Shown: positions 50,876 to 59,151 of the stretch, one piece after another
How positions within the stretch are numbered: position 1 is the stretch's first letter
Layout of the letters: each line of letters begins with the position of its first letter
DNA from: JAJDTQ01 sp965204235
GTDB taxonomy: Bacteria; Desulfobacterota; Binatia; UBA9968; JAJDTQ01
DNA length: 64,000 nucleotides
Direction of reading: 5' to 3'
NCBI GenBank assembly: GCA_965204235.1
Contig: OZ241979.1
Span: 1-64,000 of the forward strand
The notes under the pieces: generated by a model
What the model was told of the DNA's origin: nothing
Database searches by the model: none
The model's input: only the letters and a program-made list of their open reading frames with translations
Translations under genes and position numbers: made by a program

Positions 50876-50929
50876 CTCACCGATTGACCCCCTTACCCAC
50901 TCTCCCGCGGATTTGGTGATGGATTTGGG

Positions 50930-53237
50930 ACTCCTGCCATGGTTGCCTCCTCGAAGGACCGGGACCGCGCTCGGACGAGTGGAGGGACGCACGGTTCCCT
51001 CTATTGGTTGTACTTCCCGCGGTCACCGGTTGTCAATGGGAACGCGAACCTCAAATCCACCACCTGCTCAAGTCCATCTTCCCAACAGTTCCTCCCGCAT
51101 AATGCTTGCACTTCGCATCCCTGGAGCGTCGATGGCCGCGGCCGGCGGGGACTACCGGGCCGGTATCCTTGCTTCCCAGAGCACTCGGCCTCTTCCTCCC
51201 TCCTTTTCCGTCCTCCGGATGCCGGAGACGGGATAATCGGGAAATGGATGGATCTCCATGCACTTCCCCTCGAACAGCACGCCACTTTCCCGGAGGGAGA
51301 TGTAAAGCTCCTCGACGGGCCTGTTGAGCCATCTGGGCAGGCGCCGTCTGGTCAGGTCTTTCGGGTCTTCCGGGGTCACCTCCACGAAGGCCTTGCGGGG
51401 CATATCCTCCCGGACGCAGGGCTCCCTGACGTGGATCAGCGCGCCGTCAACGAGATAGACGTCGAAGTAGGAGCGCGCCACAGGCTCTCCGGACACCACC
51501 TGCTGGTACGTGGTCCGGTACAACTTCACCAGGTCGTCCATACCTGCGGAATCATACAGGAACACCTGTTCGTTCCCGGGCGTGAGCAGGGCGTCGCTCT
51601 CCACGCGGTCGCGGGTGAGGAGGAAGTCCGCAGCCCAGGCGGCGGTTTCCACGTCAAAGTATTGTATCAAGACGCTTCCGGCGAGATTATATCTTCGTGT
51701 GAAGGGTGACAAAGATGTGCTCTGCCGGGACCACTCCGGCTTGACGGATGCAAGGACCAGGACCACCTTTCCCCGGGTGGTTTCGCGGATGCTCCCGAGT
51801 TCGGCCAGGGTGTCCAGTTGGATCTCGGCCGCCCGGGCGTCCGGGCGCCATCGGTGGTTCATCTGGAAGGTGGAGACGACGAAGGCGAGCAGCGCCGCAA
51901 CGGCAAGGCCGACCACCGGACCATGCCCCCAGCGCCTGTGGACGTACAACAGGAGCAGCGAGTAGAACACCAGCGGGACGCCCACGTAATACAGGGCTTC
52001 GAAGTCGTGGGTGGGGTTTGCAGTATTGTGGCGCATGGGCAGGGCCCAGAAGAACCCGGACAGGGCAAGGGTGGCCACGAGCATGCGGCTCCGCCGGGCC
52101 AACAGCGGCCCCGCAAGGCAAACCACGGTCGTGGATGCGACCATGACCATCAGCAGCGCCGGGAGGGAAACCCACAACGGCAGCCCCGAAAAGACCGACG
52201 CCGAAAAGGGAGCGGAGGAAAACCACTCCAACAGATCGACTCCCCAGTCGGTCAGCACGAATGGAACGGAGGCCACGCAGACACGAAAGAGCTGCTGTTG
52301 CAGGAAGATCAGCCAACCCACATGGTGGAAGACGGTGTTCAATTCCTGGTCCAGTCCGGTCCGCCTGAGCATGGACTGGACTGACGGCAGTTCGCTCACC
52401 GGCCTCTCGCCTCCGAACGCGGCGTACTCGTTGGCGAAGTTGAAGCCCAGGACGACCGCGCCGAACAGCACCGAGAACACGCCCAGCGCCATGTAGCGGC
52501 TTCGCAACACCGCCGCCCCGGTGGAGCGCACACGCGGCCACAGCGCGGTCCCGTCCTTCCACTCCCGGACCGCCTCGTGCGCCAAGCCGAGGACGAGGAA
52601 CGGCAGCAGGAAGGCATACACGCGCCACCCCAGCAGCAGCGCGACGCAGGTCCTGGCCAGCAACTGGCGGAACCGCCCCTCCTGCACGAACACCACCATG
52701 CCGTGGAACACCAGCATCACCGCGAACAGGTCCACGCTCATCTCGACGGAAACCGCGTCGCCGTACAACAGCATGTAGTAGGAGGAGAAGGCCGCGAGGG
52801 TGGCGGCCAGTGCGACCCAGCGGTGGGAGGTGATCCGTGCGAGGGAGTGGAAGGCCAAGAGCGCGGCGGCGCTGAACAACAGCAGCATGAGCATGCGGGC
52901 GGCCAGGATCCTGGCGGACAGGTCGTTTCCGAAGGGGAGCATGGCGAGTTTGATCAGCGCGTATCCGCCGACGGGAAAGCGGCTGTACAGATCGTATGCG
53001 GGGGCGCCGCCCGATCCCGGGCGCCGCCCCAGGAACAACCGGAAACCGTGGTCGGGGGACAGGTTCTCGGCGACGGTCAGGTGCAGTGCCGTAATCCAGT
53101 CATGGTTGCCGGGACGGTAGAAGTATCCCTTGTCGAAGCTGTACGGGAACAACGTGGACAGGGCGAGCAGCAGCAACCACAGGGGGAGGCGTTCAGGCCG
53201 GAACCGGGAGGGCAAGATGGTCTGTCTCCATTATCAT
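50930..53237. repeat. About 2.3-kb tandem duplication, unit 2
   Basis: Second unit, offset 2454 from unit 1 at its left end. It includes an orphan copy of the amidohydrolase start region (50930-50950), the same spacer, and membrane paralogue 3. Confidence 0.88.
51152..53215 (-). CDS. Large polytopic membrane protein, GT-C-like (paralogue 3)
   Basis: 687 residues from TTG 53215 (MPSRFRPERLPLWLLLLALS). It is highly similar to paralogue 2 over most of its length, with changes near the N-terminus (GRRPGSGG), around GGERPVSELPS and in the C-terminal domain. The ATG GAG ACA start equivalent to paralogue 1 lies just upstream but is out of frame because two bases are missing. Either TTG is used or the gene is frameshifted. 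It follows the racemase-like gene on the same strand by 29 bases. Confidence 0.7.
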   Translation of the reverse strand: MPSRFRPERLPLWLLLLALSTLFPYSFDKGYFYRPGNHDWITALHLTVAENLSPDHGFRLFLGRRPGSGGAPAYDLYSRFPVGGYALIKLAMLPFGNDLSARILAARMLMLLLFSAAALLAFHSLARITSHRWVALAATLAAFSSYYMLLYGDAVSVEMSVDLFAVMLVFHGMVVFVQEGRFRQLLARTCVALLLGWRVYAFLLPFLVLGLAHEAVREWKDGTALWPRVRSTGAAVLRSRYMALGVFSVLFGAVVLGFNFANEYAAFGGERPVSELPSVQSMLRRTGLDQELNTVFHHVGWLIFLQQQLFRVCVASVPFVLTDWGVDLLEWFSSAPFSASVFSGLPLWVSLPALLMVMVASTTVVCLAGPLLARRSRMLVATLALSGFFWALPMRHNTANPTHDFEALYYVGVPLVFYSLLLLYVHRRWGHGPVVGLAVAALLAFVVSTFQMNHRWRPDARAAEIQLDTLAELGSIRETTRGKVVLVLASVKPEWSRQSTSLSPFTRRYNLAGSVLIQYFDVETAAWAADFLLTRDRVESDALLTPGNEQVFLYDSAGMDDLVKLYRTTYQQVVSGEPVARSYFDVYLVDGALIHVREPCVREDMPRKAFVEVTPEDPKDLTRRRLPRWLNRPVEELYISLRESGVLFEGKCMEIHPFPDYPVSGIRRTEKEGGRGRVLWEARIPAR

Positions 53238-53244
53238 CTTTTTC

Positions 53245-53955
53245 TCAGACTTGGGCGCACAGGCGGCCCAGTCCCGGGAGCGATGCTGATCGGCCCATCC
53301 GGCGCAGGCAGGCCCACAGGGCGGCCTGGTTGCTGGACACCACCGGGCGGGCGAGGCGGCGCTCCGCTGCTTTGATGACCTCGATCATGCGGGTGTTGGT
53401 GCAGCTCAGGAAGTAGCCGTCGGCCTCCGGCCGGCGGTTGTCGCAGGCGATCTCCAGCCAGCGGTCCGGGGTGACCTCGACGTAGGCGTCGCTGCCGGGA
53501 AGCCCCAACCCCAACTCGTGGACCACCTCGAAGCCGGCTTCCCGCATGTAGCGCAACTCCAGCCGGTTGGTGGCCTCCACGTAGGGGCTGATGAGCACGA
53601 GTTTCCTGACCGCCAGGGCGGTCAACGCCTCGGTGACCGCCTGCCCGGTGGTCATGGCCGGGCGTCCGCCGGCCTCGCGGATCCATTCGACCACGCGCTC
53701 CTCGCCGGCCAGGCCGTCTTCCATGGAGCTCGCGGTGCAATGGAACACGATGACGTCCGGCTTCGTGTCGGACAGCGCGCCCGCGGCCTCCTCGATGGCC
53801 CCCCGGAGCTCGGCCAGCGGCCTGTGCCACTCCCCGGTCATGCGCAGACGGGTCACGTGGACGCCCACGTCCCGGGGCGCGTACGCGTGGAACTGCGGCT
53901 CGGTGAGCCGGTTGCTGGAGGGGATGATGAGGCCGATGCGTCCTTGTCTGTTCAT
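53245..53955 (-). CDS. Asp/Glu racemase / maleate isomerase family protein
   Basis: A 236-residue protein with both catalytic cysteines of the family: C73 in FHCTASSMEDG and C185 in FLSCTNTRMIEV. IGLIIPSSN at the start and GLGRLC at the end are further family marks. It resembles maleate cis-trans isomerase and arylmalonate decarboxylase. ATG 53955 (MNRQGRIGL) is the natural start. Unlike its relative at 57476-58192 it looks fully competent. Confidence 0.9.
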   Translation of the reverse strand: MNRQGRIGLIIPSSNRLTEPQFHAYAPRDVGVHVTRLRMTGEWHRPLAELRGAIEEAAGALSDTKPDVIVFHCTASSMEDGLAGEERVVEWIREAGGRPAMTTGQAVTEALTALAVRKLVLISPYVEATNRLELRYMREAGFEVVHELGLGLPGSDAYVEVTPDRWLEIACDNRRPEADGYFLSCTNTRMIEVIKAAERRLARPVVSSNQAALWACLRRMGRSASLPGLGRLCAQV

Positions 53956-54082
53956 GGTTTCCCTCGCGCTCCGAACCCGAACGGACGCTTGGGCCGGCAA
54001 GTTCAATCCTCGCCAAGCCAGATAGCTATATTATCACGATTACGGCTATCACGATCATGCCGATCTTCGCCCTGGCCGTTGC

Positions 54083-55279
54083 CTATGCCGGCGCGCCCCC
54101 GTCGGCGCCGTCCTCCCATGCGCTCATGGCCTTTGCCAGGGCACTGGGTTCCGGCAGGTCCTTCAGGTCGAAGAACGCCGCGGCGTTTCCGGAGAGCACC
54201 TGCTCCTTCTGGGCGAAGCTCAGGTCGCCGCCCGAGACCACGTCCCGGACAGAGTAGGGGAAGTGGCAGTCCCAGTGGCAGTAGTCCGAGGCGTAGAGCA
54301 CGGTGGCGGGTCCCGAGGCGTCCAGCACCCGGTCCAGTCCGGTCTCCTCGGACTCGCAGGACAGTGCGATCCGGTCGCTCCGGATGATCTCGCTCGGTCG
54401 GCGTCCGAGCGCGGGCATCTGGGGGGCGAGCTTCTCCACGTGCTCGTCCAGACGCTCCATCCAGAAGGGCAGCCAACCGGCGCCGCCTTCCATGTAGGCC
54501 ACCTTGAGGCGGGGAAAGCGGTCGAACACCCCCTCGCCCAGCATGTGCATCATGGCGATCATGAGCTCGAAGGGAAACGCGGTCATGTGCACATAGACGT
54601 ACTTGTAGAAGCGTCGGCTTCCGGCGCCCATCACCCCCGACACCCCGGGGACGCCGTCGTGTCCGGTCTGTGGGTGGACGGAGAGCGGCATGTCCATGTC
54701 CTGGGCCGCGGCGTAGATGGGGTCGAACATGGGGTCGCCCATGTTCCGGCCATAGACGTTGGTGGGCAGCATGGCGGTGGTTGCGCCGTGCCCGGCCAGG
54801 TAGCGGAGCTCCCGCACCGCCTCGGGCGGGTCCTGGCACGGGATGAGTCCCACCGCGCGGAGGCGCCGCGGGTCCGCGGAGCAGTATTCCAGCATCCATT
54901 CGTTGACCGCGTGGCAGATGGCCCCGGCGAGGCCCTTGTCCATGAGCCCGTTGACCGTCAGCGCGATCTGGGTGCCGAAGATGACCGCCACGTCGATGCC
55001 TTCCAAGTCCATGTCCTCGAGGCGTTCCACGGGATCGGTCATGCCGGGGCGGCCCTTCCGCGCCTCCGCGGTCATGGGGCCCGACACGCCCGGACCCGGC
55101 CCCTCGTTGGCCGGCCAGATCCGGCCTTCCAGCAGCAGCCGGTTGCCGCCCCGGTTGTCCTTGAGCCGCACCGGCGCCAGCGCCTTGTACTTCTCGGGCA
55201 GCCAGGGCCTGAAGTCGATGTCCCCCTCGTTGACGTGGCCGTCAGCGTCGATGACGAGGGTGCGGGTGAAGTCGTCCAT
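54083..55279 (-). CDS. Amidohydrolase family 2 protein
   Basis: A 398-residue member: VIDADGHVNEG at the N-terminus, LSVHPQTGHDG mid-barrel, and YASDYCHWDC carrying the late aspartate. It has the long insertion between the first strand and RLEDMDLEGIDVAVIFG seen in larger members. ATG 55279 (MDDFTRTLVIDADG) fits the domain start. Probably a hydrolase or decarboxylase of unknown substrate; it precedes the racemase-like gene on the same strand. Confidence 0.9.
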   Translation of the reverse strand: MDDFTRTLVIDADGHVNEGDIDFRPWLPEKYKALAPVRLKDNRGGNRLLLEGRIWPANEGPGPGVSGPMTAEARKGRPGMTDPVERLEDMDLEGIDVAVIFGTQIALTVNGLMDKGLAGAICHAVNEWMLEYCSADPRRLRAVGLIPCQDPPEAVRELRYLAGHGATTAMLPTNVYGRNMGDPMFDPIYAAAQDMDMPLSVHPQTGHDGVPGVSGVMGAGSRRFYKYVYVHMTAFPFELMIAMMHMLGEGVFDRFPRLKVAYMEGGAGWLPFWMERLDEHVEKLAPQMPALGRRPSEIIRSDRIALSCESEETGLDRVLDASGPATVLYASDYCHWDCHFPYSVRDVVSGGDLSFAQKEQVLSGNAAAFFDLKDLPEPSALAKAMSAWEDGADGGAPA

Positions 55280-55332
55280 GAACCGTGCTCCGTTCGAGCG
55301 CCCCGGCATTCGGCGGGGCGGATGCCTACTCC

Positions 55333-55381
55333 GTCATTCCCGCGAAAGCATGTCCTCGCGGAAGCGGGGACGGGAATCCAG
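55333..55381. repeat. Short dispersed repeat of the GTCATTCCCGCGAAAG type
   Basis: GTCATTCCCGCGAAAGCATG and GCGGGGACGGGAATCCAG form a partly palindromic unit resembling REP-like repeats common in environmental genomes. Only one copy is present in this window, in the gap before the ABC ATPase genes. Confidence 0.45.
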
Positions 55382-55503
55382 AGCCGGAAGATCCCAATCC
55401 ATTACCGTTACTACTGCTGTCGTTTTTGTGTCAAGATGCCCCGCGGCTCGCGCCGCAAGCGAGACCTGCGGGACCGTCGGCTTGCGCAGGACCCTCCGTT
55501 CCC

Positions 55504-56487
55504 ATGGACGTGGACACGAACCCTCCGGCCGTGCTCGAGGTCGAGGACCTGAGGACCTGGTTCTTCACCCGCTGGGGAACGGGCAAGGCGGTGGACGGCG
55601 TCTCGTTCACGCTGCGCGAAAGGGAATCGCTGGGGCTCCTGGGCGAGTCGGGCTGCGGCAAGAGCATCACCAGCCTCTCCATCCTGCGGCTGGTCCCGGG
55701 GCCCGCGGGGCGCATCGTCTCGGGCCGGGTGCTGTTTCGGGGCCGGGACCTGCTCCGGGTCCCGGAGGAGGAGATGCGCCGGGTCCGGGGCCGGCAGATC
55801 GCCATGATCCTGCAGGACCCCCTGAGCACCCTGAACCCGGTCTTCTCCATCGGCAACCAGGTGGCGGAGCCCCTGCGCGTCCACCGGGCGGCGCCGCGTT
55901 CCGGCATCCGGGACAGGGTGGCGCAGCTACTGAGGCTCGTGCGCATACCCGCGCCGGAAACCCGGCTGAAGGACTACCCGCACCAGTTCAGCGGCGGCAT
56001 GCGCCAGCGGGTCGTGGGCGCCGCGGCCATCTCGGCCGGGCCCAAGGTCCTGATCGCCGACGAGCCCACCACCTCCCTGGACGTCACCATCCAGTCCCAG
56101 TACCTGCGGTTGCTGAAGGATCTGCAAAGGGAGTCGGGCCTGTCCATACTCTACATCACCCACGACCTGGGCACACTGGCCCGCATGTGCGACCGGGTGG
56201 CGGTGATGTACGCCGGCAAGATCGTGGAAGAGCTGACCGTGGAAGCGCTCTTCGACCGCCCCATGCACCCCTACACCCAGGCGCTGTTGCAGTCCGTACC
56301 GCGCATGGACCGGAAGGTCCATCGCTTCCCGTCCATCGAGGGAAGCCCGCCGGTGGTGTACGACCTGCCTCCCGGTTGTGCGTTCGCGCCCCGGTGTCCC
56401 AGGGCAAGGGACGTCTGCCGGCGGGAGTTTCCGCCGGTGGCCCGGCCGGACCCGGAGCACAGCGTGGCCTGTTGGCTGCACGCATGA
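55504..56487 (+). CDS. Dipeptide/oligopeptide-type ABC transporter ATP-binding protein (DppD-like)
   Basis: A 327-residue ABC ATPase: Walker A GESGCGKS, Q-loop ILQDPLSTLNP, signature FSGGMRQR, Walker B VLIADEPTTSLD and a switch histidine in YITHDLG. The C-terminal oligopeptide-binding extension holds GCAFAPRCPRARDVC with its cysteine cluster. ATG 55504 (MDVDTNPPAVLEVEDL) is the natural start. Its stop overlaps the second ATPase by four bases. Permeases and binding protein are on the other strand at 58.3-61.7 kb. Confidence 0.93.
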   Translation: MDVDTNPPAVLEVEDLRTWFFTRWGTGKAVDGVSFTLRERESLGLLGESGCGKSITSLSILRLVPGPAGRIVSGRVLFRGRDLLRVPEEEMRRVRGRQIAMILQDPLSTLNPVFSIGNQVAEPLRVHRAAPRSGIRDRVAQLLRLVRIPAPETRLKDYPHQFSGGMRQRVVGAAAISAGPKVLIADEPTTSLDVTIQSQYLRLLKDLQRESGLSILYITHDLGTLARMCDRVAVMYAGKIVEELTVEALFDRPMHPYTQALLQSVPRMDRKVHRFPSIEGSPPVVYDLPPGCAFAPRCPRARDVCRREFPPVARPDPEHSVACWLHA

Positions 56488-57452
56488 GTCCGCCCCTGCT
56501 GGAAGCCCGGCGCGTCCGCAAGTACTTTCCCGTCGCCAGGAGGCTCGTCCTGGGCGGGAACGCGGGCTGGGTCCACGCGGTGGAGGACGTGAGCTTCCGC
56601 ATCGACCGCGGCGAGACCCTGGGCCTGGTGGGCGAGTCGGGCTGCGGCAAGAGCACCACCGCCAGGCTCGTGCTGTTGCTGGAGCGGCCCACCGGAGGCG
56701 AGATCCTCTACCAGGGGGTCAACCTGCAACGGATGTCGCGCAGCGGCCTGCGGCGTTACCGGAGCACGGTGCAGGCGGTGTTCCAGGACCCGCAGAGCTC
56801 GCTCAACCCCAGGATGCGGGTGGGCGACATCGTGGGCGAGCCGCTGGAGGCGAGCCGGAAACTGTCCCGGAACGCGGTGCGCGAGAGGGTTGCGGAAGTG
56901 CTGGGGGAGGTGAACCTGGACGCGGCCTTCGCCCGGCTGTATCCCCACGAGTTCAGCGGCGGACAGCGGCAGCGCATCGCTCTGGCCCGGGCCCTGGCCA
57001 CCCATTCCCGGCTGATCGTGCTGGACGAGCCGGTGGCTTCCCTCGACGCCTCCATCCGAAGCCAGATCATCAACCTGCTGAAGGACCTCCAGGAGCAGCA
57101 CGGCCTCGGCTACCTGCTCATCACCCACGACCTGGCCGTGTCCCGTCACCTGAGCCACAGGGTGGCGGTCATGTACCTGGGCCGGATCGTGGAGGAGGGG
57201 GAGGCGGACGCGCTCTACGCCGAGCCGCTGCACCCGTACACCAGGGCGCTCATCGCCGCGGCCCTGCCGGTCCGCGGCGCCCGGGCCCCGGACGAGGCGG
57301 CGGTGGCCGGCGAGGTCCCCGACCCCATGCACCCTCCCTCCGGCTGCGGTTTCCATCCGCGCTGTCCCTGGGCCGTGCGGCGGTGCGCCGAAGCGGATCC
57401 GGAGCTCCGGGAGTTGGCGCCGGGCCGGAAGGCGGCGTGCCACCTCCTGTGA
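56484..57452 (+). CDS. Dipeptide/oligopeptide-type ABC transporter ATP-binding protein (DppF-like)
   Basis: A 322-residue ABC ATPase: Walker A GESGCGKS, Q-loop VFQDPQSSLNPRM, signature FSGGQRQR, Walker B IVLDEPVASLD, LITHDLA, and C-terminal GCGFHPRCPWAVRRC. The ATG at 56484 overlaps the DppD-like stop (ATGA). The two ATPases would form the heterodimer that powers the importer. It ends 24 bases from the convergent racemase-like gene. Confidence 0.93.
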   Translation: MSPPLLEARRVRKYFPVARRLVLGGNAGWVHAVEDVSFRIDRGETLGLVGESGCGKSTTARLVLLLERPTGGEILYQGVNLQRMSRSGLRRYRSTVQAVFQDPQSSLNPRMRVGDIVGEPLEASRKLSRNAVRERVAEVLGEVNLDAAFARLYPHEFSGGQRQRIALARALATHSRLIVLDEPVASLDASIRSQIINLLKDLQEQHGLGYLLITHDLAVSRHLSHRVAVMYLGRIVEEGEADALYAEPLHPYTRALIAAALPVRGARAPDEAAVAGEVPDPMHPPSGCGFHPRCPWAVRRCAEADPELRELAPGRKAACHLL

Positions 57453-57475
57453 GGACGGGGCGCCGGGACAGGCTC

Positions 57476-58192
57476 CTAGTGGTCCCGCAGCAGGCGGCCG
57501 TAGCCGTTGATGCGGTCGTTCACGCCGGAGCGGCGCAGGGTCTCCCACACGATGGCCTGTATGGCGGTGACCACGTTGACGCCGAGCTCCTGCTCCAGCG
57601 GCTCGATGATCTCGATGACGCCCCAGTGCGGGGCGGGGATGTAGAGGGTGTCGGCGTCGGGGTGCTCCCGGTAGAGGGCCTCCGCGATCCCCTTCACCTC
57701 GTCCTGCGAGACCGTCGCCAGGTCCGCCACGGTCTTGCCGGCGCCCTTGAACCCCAGCAGCTCGAAGCCGTAATGGGTCACGTACTCCGCGTGGAAACCC
57801 TCGGGGTCGGAGAAGGGGTGGAGGAGTACGAGTTTCCCGGCGTCCACGGCCCTCAGCGCCTTCACCTGCGCGGTGATGCTGGAGGTCACCGGAACGCCGA
57901 TCTCGTCCTCGGTCTTGCGCATGGTCTCCTCGAGTCCGTCGTAGCCCAGCGACAGGTTCAGCGGAACGCCTCCGAACACGACGATGTCCACCTTGGCCCG
58001 TCCCATCTCGCGGGCGGCCTCCAGGGTCATCTCGACGCTCCGGGCCACGTCCTTTTCGGTGAGCTGCCTGACCGCGAGGGTGGTGAGGACGAGCATCACT
58101 CCTTCCGGGACCATCTTGTAGAACTCGTAGGGGAAGGTCTCCGTCAGGTAGGGCGGGGACGCATAGCCGATCCGGGCGCGGTAACCGTACAT
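57476..58192 (-). CDS. Asp/Glu racemase / maleate isomerase-like protein without cysteines
   Basis: A 238-residue protein with the family fold (IGYASPPYL at the start, GYGRLL at the end). The first catalytic position reads FGGVPLN (residues 73-79) and the second IPAPHWG (185-191). The whole protein contains no cysteine, so the two-cysteine mechanism is impossible. It may bind a ligand or use other chemistry. It lies 65 bases after the permease gene on the same strand and may belong to the ABC operon. Confidence 0.82.
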   Translation of the reverse strand: MYGYRARIGYASPPYLTETFPYEFYKMVPEGVMLVLTTLAVRQLTEKDVARSVEMTLEAAREMGRAKVDIVVFGGVPLNLSLGYDGLEETMRKTEDEIGVPVTSSITAQVKALRAVDAGKLVLLHPFSDPEGFHAEYVTHYGFELLGFKGAGKTVADLATVSQDEVKGIAEALYREHPDADTLYIPAPHWGVIEIIEPLEQELGVNVVTAIQAIVWETLRRSGVNDRINGYGRLLRDH

Positions 58193-58257
58193 GTTGCAGC
58201 CTCCTCATGCGTGGCCGGCCGGCCACGGTTGTTCGAACACCGAACCGAGCGCTCCCG

Positions 58258-59151
58258 TCACGCGAGGTTCCTGGTCCTGGGGTCCAGGTAGTCCCGCAGC
58301 CAGTCCCCCAGCAGGTTGATGGAGAGCACCACCAGGACCAGGGCCAGGCCGGGGAAGAACGACAGCCACCAAGCGGTGGTGACGTGGGAGCGTCCGTCCG
58401 CGATCATGGCGCCCCAGGAAGGGGTCGGCGGGGGGATCCCGGCCCCGAGGAAGCTCAACGAAGCCTCCACGATGATGACCCAACCCACTTGCAGCGTGGC
58501 CAGCACCACCAGGGGGTTGAGGATGTTGGGAAGGATGTGGCGCCGGAGGATGCGGAACGACGAGCACCCGGCCACCCGGGCCAGGGCCACGAAGTCGCGC
58601 TCCTTCCAGGTGAGCACCTCGCCGCGCACCAACCGGGCGAACCGCGCCCACATGACCAGGCCCAGGACCAGGACGAGGTTCCGGAAGCTCGGGCCGAAGA
58701 CCACCGCGAAGAGCAGCGCGATGAGGATGATGGGCAGCGACAGCATGGCGTCGGTGGCGCGCATGATGAGGGTATCGGTCCAGCGCCCGTAATAGCCGGA
58801 GACGAGGCCCAGGAGGGCGCCGACGACGCCTCCCACGGCCACGGCCGCAAGGCCCGCGGCCATGGAGACCCGGGCGCCGTGGATGATCCGGCTGGCGATG
58901 TCCCGGCCCAGCCGGTCCGTGCCCAGGGGGTGGGCCAGGGCGCCGCCGTCCTGCCAGAACGGCGGCAACAGCCGGGATCGGAGGGAGATGGCGTTGGGCG
59001 GGTAAGGCGCCACCGCGTCGGCCAGCGCCCCCAGGCCCCCGAAGGTCGCGAGGATCAGCAGGGGGAGCATCAGGAGCTTGCCGCGGTTGCCGCGGGTACG
59101 GACCCGCGCGGCTTCCCCTGCGACGGGTTCCGGGAACACGGCGCTAGGCAT
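58258..59151 (-). CDS. Dipeptide-type ABC transporter permease (DppC-like)
   Basis: A 297-residue inner-membrane permease. A cytoplasmic N-terminus and first helix (LLMLPLLILATFGGLGAL) are followed by the HPLGTDRLGRDIASRIIHGAR motif and the BPD core with the EAA loop around ARVAGCSSFRILRRHILPN. It overlaps the DppB-like gene by eight bases and pairs with it to form the membrane channel. Confidence 0.92.
   Translation of the reverse strand: MPSAVFPEPVAGEAARVRTRGNRGKLLMLPLLILATFGGLGALADAVAPYPPNAISLRSRLLPPFWQDGGALAHPLGTDRLGRDIASRIIHGARVSMAAGLAAVAVGGVVGALLGLVSGYYGRWTDTLIMRATDAMLSLPIILIALLFAVVFGPSFRNLVLVLGLVMWARFARLVRGEVLTWKERDFVALARVAGCSSFRILRRHILPNILNPLVVLATLQVGWVIIVEASLSFLGAGIPPPTPSWGAMIADGRSHVTTAWWLSFFPGLALVLVVLSINLLGDWLRDYLDPRTRNLA

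Larger units (their letters stand above)
48476..50929. repeat. About 2.45-kb tandem duplication, unit 1
   Basis: From the amidohydrolase start codon through the membrane-protein gene. Unit 2 begins at 50930 with ACTCCTGCCATGGTTGCCTC and runs to about 53237. The first 250 bases are almost identical between units; divergence is greatest at the ends of the coding sequences. Confidence 0.88.

Noticed and set aside
48476..53237. Near-identical tandem copies considered as a diversity-generating retroelement (template/variable repeat)
   Set aside because: No reverse transcriptase in the window and the differences are not limited to adenine positions.
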